This document shows, one piece after another, positions 45,639 to 55,455 of a stretch of 64,000 nucleotides of DNA. Location: the NCBI GenBank assembly GCA_023627715.1, contig JAMAHW010000013.1, positions 434,001 through 498,000 on the forward strand, written 5' to 3'. Under the pieces are notes generated by a model that was not told the DNA's origin, did no database searches, and was given only the letters and a program-made list of their open reading frames with translations. This stretch comes from Periconia sp. R9002 (taxonomy: Eukaryota; Ascomycota; Dothideomycetes; Pleosporales; Periconiaceae). The translations under genes were made by a program, and so were the position numbers. The first letter of the stretch is position 1. Every line of letters starts with the position of its first letter.

Positions 45639-46562
45639 CTATGCCTTGGAGCAGGCGCATAGCTCGAAAGCAATGCCTTTGCTAGAAGCACAGCCTGCAT
45701 TGGGATGAGTAATGCCACCACCTTGGTATCCGAACTCGGCGACCGTGTAGCTACTCCCATCACAGTACTCGCCAGGCTTGCAAACGAAAACCTGGCAACC
45801 TTTCCCTGGCACAGCCTGATGACCACCTTCCCATCCAGCACACGCCGAAAGATCTGTTGTGCCTGGCACCATGCAGTTGAGGTAGCTAAGGTCGTATTGA
45901 ACGATATCTTTGTCGGCCCAGACCCCGGCTTCGAATTGCATAACCTTGCTGTTGTCACCAGCAGTCTTGGATACTTTATAGACGACGCCGCCATTGGGGC
46001 AACGGCGGAGTGGCTCGGACCATGTTGTACCCGCAGCGATTTTGACATTGGAGGCAGTGTTGGAGCAGCCTACTGACCAGACATAGACATCATAGCCACA
46101 GGAGTTCCGAATGGAACCCTGATTAGGCAATGGAGTCAATTGGTTGAATGTCTCTGGCGCAGCAAACATGGCTGGGGCTGGCTTAGGTAGAGGGTTATAA
46201 GTTGCCGTTGCGCTTGCATTTGAATATCTGGAAGACTGGGGAGGCATGTCGGAAGACGTGGTGGCGGCAGCTGACGTTGGAGACACAATGCTGGCGTTGA
46301 AGCTGCTGCTACCGGACTCAGAAGGAACAAGCGTGGACAAGGTTGATGTCGCAGGCGCTGGCTGAGTATATACGCTTGAATGAGGGACGCCAGTCGAGGC
46401 AACGCTTGAATTCCAGGCAGCACTTGAAATTGGAGCAACGCCTGGAGCCGCAGTCACGGTAATCCATGCGGTCTCCGTGATTGTCTCATCAACGCAGGTT
46501 GCTAGCACTACCGGCATAAAGGCGAGTAGGATGCATGCAAATATGATCCGTCGGAGAGACAT
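45639..46562 (-). CDS. Secreted Bys1/thaumatin-like domain protein with Ser/Thr-rich linker (307 aa)
   Basis: This is an intronless gene. The start MSLRRIIFACILLAFMPVVL gives a clear signal peptide with probable cleavage after VLA. Upstream in-frame ATGs would bury the signal. A Ser/Thr/Ala-rich stretch of about 130 residues with potential O-glycosylation follows. The C-terminal domain (from about residue 145) has IRNSCGYDVYVWSVGCSNTA, AAGTTWSEPLR, QFEAGVWADKDIVQYDLSYL, GWEGGHQAVPGKGCQVFVCK and many cysteines, ending ELCACSKA. The strand pattern and placement of DYDVY/TWSEP/YDLSYL-like blocks match the fungal Bys1 family (thaumatin-like fold). Bys1 proteins are secreted and of uncertain function; an effector role has been proposed for some relatives but is not shown here. 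Confidence 0.85.
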   Translation of the reverse strand: MSLRRIIFACILLAFMPVVLATCVDETITETAWITVTAAPGVAPISSAAWNSSVASTGVPHSSVYTQPAPATSTLSTLVPSESGSSSFNASIVSPTSAAATTSSDMPPQSSRYSNASATATYNPLPKPAPAMFAAPETFNQLTPLPNQGSIRNSCGYDVYVWSVGCSNTASNVKIAAGTTWSEPLRRCPNGGVVYKVSKTAGDNSKVMQFEAGVWADKDIVQYDLSYLNCMVPGTTDLSACAGWEGGHQAVPGKGCQVFVCKPGEYCDGSSYTVAEFGYQGGGITHPNAGCASSKGIAFELCACSKA

Positions 46563-48706
46563 GGCCGAAGAGGACTCGGACTTGAACGGATGAGGAAGTA
46601 CCATAATGTTGGGCGTCTCGTGGCGTAGCAAGAAGGCGTTTGTCGTGGCTTGCTGTAGGTTGTAGGCGTTCTTGTATTTGCCAGAGACGTACGGTGGTAC
46701 TGCAGTAGTTTATGCGGACAACGAGTGGAGAAAGAGGGTTGTTCGACGTAGAGAGAGGGTTGACGAGTTTGATTGGGATAAGGAGTGTGGTAGGTTGTGT
46801 GCGGTGGAGGGGAGCGGCGCTGGAGTTTTGTTGTCACGGCGTGAAAGGTTGCCAAGACCTGGAGGTGACTCGTCTACAAAATAGAGGAGGGTGGATATTA
46901 AAGTGAGTGAACTACATAGTGGCCAGTGAGCCGTGTCCCATGTGACTGTTAGTCTAGTCCCAACCGCCACAGAGCGTTTGATTTCTACTGAACCCGAGTG
47001 TTCCTGCGTCAGTTGGTTACAAACGCACAAGTCGGTAATGTGCAGATACAACTACCCATGCCATGCTGCCAATTGAAGCATTCTAGTGGTGCGCATTGTT
47101 AAGCTATGCCAACTTTTGGCCTGTGATGTAGCGCAACCAGCGACTTATATCTAGGCCGATTAGGTTTGTGCAACTCAAATTCAAGGCAGCCATACCGGCG
47201 GAAATTATGTGAAACAGTTTGTAGTCTGGGTAGCGGTGTACAGGCACTCAAGTCGATATGCTGGCTGAATAAAGTTAGCAGATTGCCAGTACTGTACAGA
47301 AAGACACTGGATTACCTGTCTATCCAGTTTGATTGTTGAGTGAAACGATGCTTCCTGGGCGTGCGCTGGCTATACACAATGATAAAAAACCTCATCTATT
47401 ACAGTGCACTAATCCAATTTGCTAGAAAGGAATATCTCGGGATGCAGACAGTATCACTGTATCCTAAGAAGTTCAGGCCATAAGGTAGATGAGTATGGAC
47501 AGGAAGATCCGAGCATTATCGTGCTGGGAACAATCCCCCTACTCTCTTTCCCTGCCAGTTTTGTACCAATTGTGTGCATGGACGGCATGGATGTGGTTAC
47601 TCGCAGAGGAGTAAGCACAGTCAGCTGTATACTTTTCCGATATCGCACCATGTTTTCGCATCCAGTTCCACTACAATGATGCAGGATTTGCAGAATGTTA
47701 GGCACTACGCAATTCCGCATCGGAAGTTTTGAAAAGATCTCCAAGAGCAGCCTGGGCAGTTCAACCCACCATTTCCAGCTGTTGTTGATGTGACCTTTGA
47801 GTTGGACCAACCGGGTTTTCAGACAATCTTCAAGATTATCAAAGTTGAATTATGGGATATCCTTGTGATGGTATTAATGTCTGCTGGTATTGAATCCGAG
47901 CTAGAAGTAAATTTGTACCTCCATCTCATCTCCTGGCGGTTCCCATGCAGGCTCAAATTGGAAAAGCGTTTGAGCCGGCGACTCCGGGAAGTATTCGTAA
48001 AACAAGCACGTTGGTCATTGGTGTGGTTAGACCGCTAGAAGCGATCTTTAGTATTGATGCGTGGGAGAAGAAGAGAAGACGAGGATACTAGTTTTGAACG
48101 TGAATCTTGGGGGGACGACGAAACAAAAGATGAGTATAGAGTTAAATGGTTGAAATGGCTTTCCTTGAACGATATTGGCCCGATTCATGTTGGAACAGTC
48201 TATACAAAATCTTCAGTTCGAAACACATAGACTACGCAGAGAGACTTTAGTTGAACATTGGTTATATATCGAAGAGGGTTGCGTCCACTCTGTGTTTCAA
48301 GCCATCCTACCGTAGACGGAGTGGAGACAGACGGTAGTGCTGAGCGTCATGATGGCGCAAAATCTTCCAAGGATGATGCCCTGGTAGGCGTGTCGGAGGT
48401 TTGGACTGACACAAGTGGAATGTGAGACTATTCAGGTTTGCGCAAACATTGCACACAGTTCGCATCGTGTAACGGTAAAGGCCCCCAGGTCGGACGCGTG
48501 CTGGGCTTTGCCCAAATAAAACTGGATCCTTTGCCACGACTCGAGGACATCTAGAATGAGCATAGACTCGTGAGTCGAAAATATTTTCTAGAGCACGCAG
48601 GTGCACTGCGTGTACTTTTAGGTCGTACGTAGGTTCTCGAATTATCTTTGATAAACAAAACATCGCATCAGGCTACAGGTGAAGTGAGTTCGAAGGAGTC
48701 CGTTGT
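46563..48706. other. 2.1-kb intergenic region between two minus-strand genes
   Basis: It should contain the promoter of the secreted-protein gene. Several 70-118-codon frames are present without domain character. No transposon ends or long repeats were recognised by eye. Confidence 0.5.
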
Positions 48707-49381
48707 TTAAAAGAAGGAAAACCCGTTCCATTGGGAGTAGGCGAGAACAGCCAATGCATTCAACGCTGCATATAGCACATCGACTTCCACTACGCTCCAT
48801 ATCCAGAGGGTACCCACAGGTGGCGCTGCTTTCATCACATAGTAGTACCCATGTTTGTTTCCAGAAAAGACTAGGTAACATCCTGCAACGATGCCGCCGA
48901 TAGCAAAGACGATGTTGCGCAGGATGGGGAAGCGGTTGGAGAAATCGACATGCGTGAGGTAGACGAGTAAGAAGAAGATAGGGAGAGCGGTCAGGGCTCG
49001 CGTGAAGATTTCGCTCCAAAGGACGGCTTCCCGATATTGGTTGAATACAATGACATCTAAGGTCACATGGAGAGAGGCCATGGAGATTGAATAGAGAATG
49101 GCGTCACCAAAAGGCCCAATGGGAAGAGGGTCATCATCCTGGGGGCTTGTGCTCGGCCTCACTCTGCCCGCTTTCTTATCCAGTTCTCTTTGTCGCTCCT
49201 CTGCCAAATCAAATAACGTTTTCTCCTTCGGACCTGAACGGTCTGGATGTTGAAGTATGTATTCGACACCGTCTTCGTCAATCTCAGTAGTTGGTTGGAT
49301 GGAGTTTCCCGAGGCTTGGGTAGCAGTCGCGTTCGTACTCGTTTGGCCTGCGGCCCGCCGTGCTTTACGATTGCCGCCCAT
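48707..49381 (-). CDS. Integral membrane protein with four predicted helices (DUF7719-like, 224 aa)
   Basis: This intronless gene reads from MGGNRKARRAAGQTST. In-frame sequence upstream of this ATG, back to 49552, looks untranslated. The N-terminal 90 residues are hydrophilic, with LFDLAEERQRELDKKAGRVR. Four hydrophobic segments follow: SISMASLHVTLDVIVF, ALTALPIFFLLVYLTHV, NIVFAIGGIVAGCYLVF and VDVLYAALNALAVLAYS. The pattern LPIGPFGDAILYSISM with LHVTLDV fits a fungal family that I recall as DUF7719; the assignment is from memory. The organelle is not evident: there is no signal sequence, and an ER or mitochondrial location is possible. It is divergently arranged with GPI12, with 315 bp between start codons. 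Confidence 0.78.
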   Translation of the reverse strand: MGGNRKARRAAGQTSTNATATQASGNSIQPTTEIDEDGVEYILQHPDRSGPKEKTLFDLAEERQRELDKKAGRVRPSTSPQDDDPLPIGPFGDAILYSISMASLHVTLDVIVFNQYREAVLWSEIFTRALTALPIFFLLVYLTHVDFSNRFPILRNIVFAIGGIVAGCYLVFSGNKHGYYYVMKAAPPVGTLWIWSVVEVDVLYAALNALAVLAYSQWNGFSFF

Positions 49382-49696
49382 ATCTAACAGCTCATTGATA
49401 TTGCCCAATTTTCTTTGTACGGAATGGACTCGAGGATAGACTAAGAAGTGGCAGATGGATGTAGGGTGAGAGTTGCTGACAGGGCAGCGAGAGGTGATGG
49501 CCAAAAAGATGAGATGAAAGCTGGAACGATGGGTAAAGTTGATTTGGTCCAAGCTTCCAACTCGTCAACCACACCTCCTCCTCCATCAGTCCGTCAACAC
49601 TCTTGCAGGTGATCGCGAAAAAGAAAAGAAAAAAGGACTTGAATCATCACGACGCCGCTATCAGCTGCAACCATACAAATCGAAGGGATCGCCGAC
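49382..49696. promoter_or_regulatory. Candidate bidirectional promoter, membrane-protein gene and GPI12
   Basis: Only 315 bp separate two divergent start codons. The region has no gene and must hold both core promoters unless transcription starts inside the coding regions. Confidence 0.5.
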
Positions 49697-50698
49697 ATGC
49701 ACTGGATAACGTGGGCATCTGTGCCCATTCTGGTTTTCGGGCTATGGCTGTATACCTCCCAATTCTGCCAATCATTTCCCACGCTGCAAGGAAAGCGCAT
49801 CTTGCTGCTCATTGCACACCCAGATGATGAAGCCATGTTCTTTGCGCCTACGCTGCTGGCTTTGACCCGTCCAGAGCTTGGGAATCATGTCAAGATTCTC
49901 TGTCTAAGCAGCGGTACCGCGCCCCCTATTTCTTTTTACCTCTCTCTCCTCTTCCGCAGCCAAACAGCCAATCGGTTCCGTGCTGATCAATGGTGGGTTC
50001 GCAGGCGACGCCGATGGATTGGGCGACACCAGAAAGAAGGAACTCGTCAAGAGCGGAATCCAGCTGGGGATCCGCTCTCAGGATGACATACACGTCATTG
50101 AAGACAGGTAGGTCAATGGGCAATATCCTTTCACTGAGGAGTCCCAAGGACGCCTACTCGCATATTGACTGCGCATAGCAACTTCCCTGATTCAATGACG
50201 GTAACATGGCACCCTCGCCTGATATCTAACCTTCTCACTTTAACTTTCGCTCCCAAGATGGCTTCGATCACCTCCAAAGAGGCGCCACAGGCCAACATTG
50301 ACGCCATCATCACCTTCGACGCGCAAGGCATTTCTTCTCATCCAAACCATAAATCGCTATACCACGGGTCGCACGTGTTTCTCAAAGCGCTTATGCACCG
50401 TCACAGTGGGTGGGAGTGCCCCATCAAGCTGTACACCCTTACTACTACCTCCATATTAAGCAAGTATGCGGGCATTCTTGACGCCCCTGTCACTTTGATT
50501 CGTGTCATACTGGGAAAGAAGTCTCTAGGAGACTTTCCTACACCATTGGTGTTTACCAGCTCACCGGTTGGTTACAGGGTCGCTCAGCGAGCCATGACCA
50601 CGGCGCACAAGAGTCAGATGAGGTGGTTTCGTTGGGGGTGGATCACTCTTTCTCGTTACATGGTGATGAATGATTTGAAAAGGGAAAAGACGCTTTAG
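49697..50698 (+). CDS. GPI12: N-acetylglucosaminyl-phosphatidylinositol de-N-acetylase (PIG-L/Gpi12)
   Basis: Exons are 49697-49913, 50005-50107 and 50179-50698, giving 279 residues. The enzyme removes the acetyl group from GlcNAc-PI, the second step of GPI-anchor synthesis, on the cytosolic face of the ER. An N-terminal signal-anchor (WASVPILVFGLWLY) is followed by the family metal-binding motif AHPDDE at about residues 40-45. The block CLSSGDADGLGDTRKKEL, which continues to SGIQLGI, is formed by splicing. DSMTVTWHP and ITFDAQGISSHPNHKSLYHG carry the conserved His residues (HPNH) of the zinc site. The C-terminal 100 residues match fungal members. Intron 1 (GTACCG...CGCAG) uses a slightly unusual donor, but the protein match across the junction is exact in style. 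Confidence 0.93.
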
Positions 50699-51257
50699 AT
50701 GAACATCACCACCGCCCGGGGGTGATTTCCCCCATGTTCAGGCATCTGAAGACACCTCACTTCTTGTGTACGGGTACTTGCCGCGAAAAGGACCCTCTAC
50801 GTTTCCGCCAACTACCGTAACCGTGCCACAAATTGCCCACCCAGGTGCCCGAACGTCTGTTAGGGTGCACCGCTACAATTACGGTACACCGCTTATGGCA
50901 TGCTCTAAGCTTAGATGCTGTCCATGCTAATCCCATGCACCACAGTTGCGCCAAATTTGCAGCATAAAGTGTATCTCGCTTTCCCCGCCATATGTAGTAA
51001 GGTTAGGCAAATTGCTGCTAATGGATTACTTATCTCCTCAGCTTAATCTATTTCGGAGATCTGGTCATCTGATGCTGCGAAGGCGCACAACGCCTCCATA
51101 CGTACATGCGAAAGTTATAACGAATCCCGCGCTTTGCGCCTTCTCACGCCATTCTTATGCAGATACATGTATATATTGCCATATTTTCTTCCTGTTGGAG
51201 CAAACTGTGCTTCTCCATTTTGACTTTGACGAGACTATCCCGCTGATTTGCCAAAGC
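50699..51257. other. Intergenic, no separate gene seen
   Basis: This contains the 3' region of GPI12 and the leader of the F-box-like gene. The F-box frame stays open back to 50946, but that part has no domain character. Confidence 0.5.
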
Positions 51258-51833
51258 ATGTTGTCCCGTATACCTCTTGAGCTGCTGAGAGCAATCTCCG
51301 AGCACCTTGATATCCAGGACAGGGCCCGCCTAGCCATGGTAAATCAACATCTTCGATTCGGAATTTCACCCACCCTCAAGGATTTTCTTCAAGCGGAGAC
51401 TAGTGAATGGGCAGCTTCCAGGCAGCTCTACACTTGCAAACGCTGCATTTCTTTCCGCAAAGATGTCATGTTCGCGGACGACATGAGGAAAGGGCGCGAT
51501 TATGCCCGCGGAGGTTCGATGGCTAGTCTTCGATTGTGCATCCCATGCGGGCTCAAAATGAAATTCTATACCGAGGGGATGACGATTGCGTATCTGGGGC
51601 GACGCGCCGTTTTAGGCCGGCCGTGCAGCTCCAGCGTGCAGCTCACCGATTACAGCACACGCAAAACGATATGCGGCTCGATTGCACCAACACAACTGTC
51701 TGTCTATAAAATGAAGACGCAATCATACTGGGACCGTCCTTACGTAGCCAGTGGAGACGGGTGGGCGCATACAAACGGCGTCTCCATTGATGGAAATATC
51801 GATGAAATGGATGCTTACTGGTTTTATATCTAG
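51258..51833 (+). CDS. F-box-like protein (191 aa)
   Basis: The ATG at 51258 was chosen because it directly precedes an F-box-like start, MLSRIPLELLRAISEHLD, continuing IQDRARLAMVNQHLRFGI. The frame is open upstream to 50946 but the extra 104 residues look like leader. After the F-box-like segment come two Cys pairs (CKRC and CIPC), about 45 residues apart, that could bind zinc. A Gly/Ala-rich segment and an aromatic C-terminus (DAYWFYI) follow. F-box proteins bring substrates to SCF ubiquitin ligases; many fungal F-box-like proteins of this short type have no known partner. The protein is short compared with typical F-box/WD or F-box/LRR members and has no substrate-binding repeat. Confidence 0.65.
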   Translation: MLSRIPLELLRAISEHLDIQDRARLAMVNQHLRFGISPTLKDFLQAETSEWAASRQLYTCKRCISFRKDVMFADDMRKGRDYARGGSMASLRLCIPCGLKMKFYTEGMTIAYLGRRAVLGRPCSSSVQLTDYSTRKTICGSIAPTQLSVYKMKTQSYWDRPYVASGDGWAHTNGVSIDGNIDEMDAYWFYI

Positions 51834-52436
51834 ATGACAGTTCCGCCAGGGATTGACATATAGCTACGATATGGCATGGACCATAATCATTGCCATCTCT
51901 GCCTCCGCCCAGAGCGACCACATCCTTTTCCATTCGGCTATACTTCTATCAATCTGTTCAGCACAATCTCCCTGGAGAATGACTCATATGTATCTTCTTG
52001 TCATCCATTCCTACCGTCGTTGAATTATGATCGCGAGTTAACGGGTTCGCCACTTTACACTGATTTGTCACTCGTTCAGTTCTTGCCAAAGCACTCACTT
52101 CACATATGGAATTCACTTATAGATATCACGCGCGCCTTTTCATTCCCACTGCAACCAAGCGAACGCATGTATACTTCACACCCTGCTCAACCAAAACGCC
52201 GTGGTCACGGACGACACCTATATCGCGGGTACAAAGTCAGCTTAATTCAACCAGGGGTGATGCAATGAGTGACGAATGTCTCAATACATCACGCCACGTG
52301 GGGTCTCGATAACAACGACTCTGTACCTGGAGTTCAACACGAAGCGTTCCTACATATACAGGAGGCGTACCACCAAAGTCAATACTACAGAGTTCTCTTA
52401 GCCTATGTCTCCATCTGCTCGTAGGCAAGTACTTAG
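51834..52436. other. Intergenic, no gene seen
   Basis: This is the 3' end of the F-box-like gene and the promoter of the disordered-protein gene. Open frames here are short and arbitrary. Confidence 0.5.
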
Positions 52437-54401
52437 ATGGACACACCACCCCTACCCGATCGCTGTCGGCTGTCTCTGATGGAGCGTCTGAGCCACTTTC
52501 TAATAAAAAGACCCTCCACACCGATCAATCGTCCAAGAACGGCACCAGTTCCGTACCATCGTCACAGGAACAGTACATCCACACACGAATCTGGAAATGA
52601 GTCAATTCATTCTACCATGGCTGAGCCCGAACAACCTCGTCTATACGATCCAGAATACCACCTATCGTTCCCAAGTTTCGACCATCAGCATGACTACCCA
52701 TGTAGAATGCGTGCGGCATGGGGTAGGAAAGGCTCATCACCACCTGCTCCCTGTGAAGCATATAGCTTGCCAAATCCCTTATCCCATACCATCAACCCCC
52801 CGTCACATCGGGTGATTAGGAGCTCCGAGAGAAGAGGAACGCGAAAGGCCGATATGCTTCCAGGACCCAACAAGCAGAGCACCAATTTTCTTCAAACTCC
52901 ACCTCTTATGGATGATGATTCTACGGAACGTCCAACTCGACCGAGATTCGCTCGCCTGAACACTTCCACGCCTGCTTTGAACGTAACTGCTACCACTGGA
53001 AGCCCGCCCACCAGACATGAACCCGTACATCAAGAGCACAAGCATAGTTTCTCGTTTGAAAAATCCAAAAAGATACCAGGCTTGAAGCAATGGTTCAGGT
53101 CATCCTTGTCTTCGCCCCGGTCCCTACCTGCTCTACCACCATCAAGTGCCAGTCCTCTAACTCCCAGCGGTGATACTCCAAGACCTACCTCCCTGAAACT
53201 CCATTCGATACCCCTGGCCCCTCACTCCGAAGACCATCCCTTCGTCTTCACCTGCGAGCTCCAACAGCACCTGGAAGCTCTCCCAGACAACCAGCCGATA
53301 ACCCTATCCGATTTCCACAATAGGGGAAGAGAGAGTAGACCACGGACTGCTCTTGGCGACGAAAAAGACTACGCAAATACCATTTTCTGCCCTCGCGGTA
53401 CTAGATCACCGATTCCAGCAAGACTACAAGCATCAAAAGTTACGCCCTCGAGCCCGTCAGCTCGATCTAAAGGATATGATTCTGTATTGCATCAATCGAA
53501 TGTGTTCTCAAAAGCTGGATATCGACCCTCAATATCATCTTCAGCGTCGGCCAGGTACGCCGTCAACGTGGGCCTCCAAACAACCTTCGATGTCATCGAC
53601 GTAACAGAAGAAGAAGAGACAGAATCGGAGCCTTCGTCACAAGAAAGTACCGTTCAGACTCAAGATCATTCATATCATTCCTGCACTATTACACCCATTT
53701 CCCGCCTGTCCAGCGGACCCAGGCACGTCCGAAGTGCCGACGACATTTCCGCCTCCACCTTTACCAGTGGTAGTAGTGCGGCTACCGACAGTGACCACAC
53801 CCTGACCGAAGGCCACGATACTATGCCACCGACCCCGTCAACTATTCAAGGCAGACGCCTCGAGCTCTGCGACGGGGATGGTAGTCGTACGACCAGCCAC
53901 GCAATGCCTAGATTGAGAGGTGGCGGCGACGATGACGATGAGCGCCTCCCTCACACGTTATGGTGGCTAGCTGGTGGTCGCGGCGAGCCCATCACGCCTG
54001 AAGGGTGGAAAAAATTGAGGCCGAGAAAGAGGATGGGTGGGTTTCTTGGGTTGGTGCTGCATGGGAAGAGGGCCGGGTTGGCGTATGATGATGTTGAGGA
54101 TGGTGGTGGTTCTGTCGATGGCGGAGATAAGGATGGGTCTTCGGGTTCTGACGGAGTGGCCGGTGGTGTTTCAGCGAACGGTACGGATGGTGCCGTTAAT
54201 AGGGGAGGCGCAGCGTCTGATACTAATAGAGGAGGGAACAAAGACGATGTTGCTGCTGGCTCTTCGTCTGACTCTGCCACCAAGGCCGACGGAAAACAAC
54301 CTGATGAGAGCGATAAAACGGCTGGTGTTGCAGACAAAACTGATGGAGACAAAAATGATGACGGGGAACAAAATAAAACTGCAGGTTCGTCTGATGGGTA
54401 G
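52437..54401 (+). CDS. Long disordered protein of unknown function (654 aa, intronless)
   Basis: I do not recognise a family. The frame runs 654 codons; a second in-frame ATG at 52479 (MERLSHF) is possible. The N-terminal 450 residues are Ser/Pro/Thr-rich with many basic residues and SP/TP sites. A moderately ordered segment, KIPGLKQWFRSSLSSPRSLP, could be a short binding motif. Near residue 490 sits a compact block with HAMPRLRGG, four aspartates, then LPHTLWWLAGGRGEPITPEG and WKKLRPRKRMGGFLGLVLHG, the most conserved-looking part. The last 100 residues are a Gly/Asp/Asn/Ser/Lys low-complexity tail (DGGDKDGSSGSDGVAGG and similar). There is no signal peptide. The continuous frame over nearly 2 kb supports coding. 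Confidence 0.7.
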   Translation: MDTPPLPDRCRLSLMERLSHFLIKRPSTPINRPRTAPVPYHRHRNSTSTHESGNESIHSTMAEPEQPRLYDPEYHLSFPSFDHQHDYPCRMRAAWGRKGSSPPAPCEAYSLPNPLSHTINPPSHRVIRSSERRGTRKADMLPGPNKQSTNFLQTPPLMDDDSTERPTRPRFARLNTSTPALNVTATTGSPPTRHEPVHQEHKHSFSFEKSKKIPGLKQWFRSSLSSPRSLPALPPSSASPLTPSGDTPRPTSLKLHSIPLAPHSEDHPFVFTCELQQHLEALPDNQPITLSDFHNRGRESRPRTALGDEKDYANTIFCPRGTRSPIPARLQASKVTPSSPSARSKGYDSVLHQSNVFSKAGYRPSISSSASARYAVNVGLQTTFDVIDVTEEEETESEPSSQESTVQTQDHSYHSCTITPISRLSSGPRHVRSADDISASTFTSGSSAATDSDHTLTEGHDTMPPTPSTIQGRRLELCDGDGSRTTSHAMPRLRGGGDDDDERLPHTLWWLAGGRGEPITPEGWKKLRPRKRMGGFLGLVLHGKRAGLAYDDVEDGGGSVDGGDKDGSSGSDGVAGGVSANGTDGAVNRGGAASDTNRGGNKDDVAAGSSSDSATKADGKQPDESDKTAGVADKTDGDKNDDGEQNKTAGSSDG

Positions 54402-55455
54402 TTAGGGGGAGGGTGCAGGGCGTAAATGATACGTCGGGGTTGAGATAAATTGATATCCGGAGGATTTCGTTTTCTGCTTTTGACTTTTTATTTTTGGGGA
54501 AGTTGTGCCGTTCCATTTACTTTTTCCTCGTCCATCGGTCGACCATCTTGTTCCAAGACCAATGCGTGATATGTGTCCAGTAGGTTTCTGTATCACGGGT
54601 ATACAAAGTTGGGTATGGACAGCCGGGGTAGTTACAGGAGAATTTCAATCTGCTTTCTGGCGGGTGGTTTAGGAGGCTCTTTCTAGGATAATGATGATTT
54701 GCTTGGTCGATTTTGCGTGGTATGACGATCTATCTATGAACTTTTAGCTAAGAAAAACAGAACATTGACTTTCCATATCCCATTCCTGCCAAATCGAACC
54801 TATAAACTTCTGGCGGAGTTCTTTCCACCACAATCGTGAATTATTCATTGACGAGATGCCTCGTCTCCGAACTTCGCTGCTCTTGTTGCCCCTCACTGCG
54901 ATTCCTCATCTCTTCTCTCATGATACTGCTTCGTTCTTTGCTTTCCTCGTATCGAACATATCCATTCCATTGCCCGGCCCGCAAACACTCTACGGTCGGG
55001 TCGTATAATAATGGTAAAAAGATTGTGGTAGTGATGTTGGGCCCATGAACAGTGGCAGAGGAAGTCGATGAGAAGAGCGGAGTGGGCCGACTGAGAGTAT
55101 CGACATCTCCTTGCTGGGTTGTAGGCAGATGAGGAGCTGGTGATGTGGATCGGAATGGCAGAGACATGTCGATGTAAATCGCTGAAAGAAACTGTGTACG
55201 AATGGGGCGGTCAAGCGGGAACACGATAATGCTAGCTCGTCATGATGGCGAGAACGAAGAGATATCAGTAACGGCTCGCGCTATGTAGCCTTCAGCGCCT
55301 TCTTTGTTTGCTGTTTGGGCGAGATGACTGTTTGCCTTTTGTGCAAGGTGAGATGAACAATAACTACGCGAGGACAAAGACAGGTGTGAGACGCGCGGAA
55401 TGGAATGATTGCGCGTAACACTTGATACGCACAGTAACGCTAATTGATTGTTGAA
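54402..55455. other. Convergent intergenic region
   Basis: The disordered-protein gene and RRB1 converge here. Apart from one minus-strand frame listed separately, nothing is seen. Confidence 0.45.
54841..55167 (-). CDS. Possible small protein, doubtful
   Basis: An intronless frame of 108 codons starts MSLPFRSTSPAPHLPTTQ and ends in a charged helix (RYEESKERSSIMREEMRNR). It has no recognised domain, and the start context is only moderately good. The charged, Ser/Pro-rich composition is protein-like, but it could be chance. Listed with low confidence. Confidence 0.25.
   Translation of the reverse strand: MSLPFRSTSPAPHLPTTQQGDVDTLSRPTPLFSSTSSATVHGPNITTTIFLPLLYDPTVECLRAGQWNGYVRYEESKERSSIMREEMRNRSEGQQEQRSSETRHLVNE

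Noticed and set aside
48440..48520. tRNA-like stretch (GTGTAACGGT resembling an A box)
   Set aside because: No B box (GTTCRANNC) at the right distance and no acceptor stem could be drawn.
53951..54352. 133-codon minus-strand frame rich in Pro and Ser
   Set aside because: It is antisense to the Gly/Asp/Asn-rich tail of the disordered-protein gene, whose codons read as Pro/Ser in reverse.
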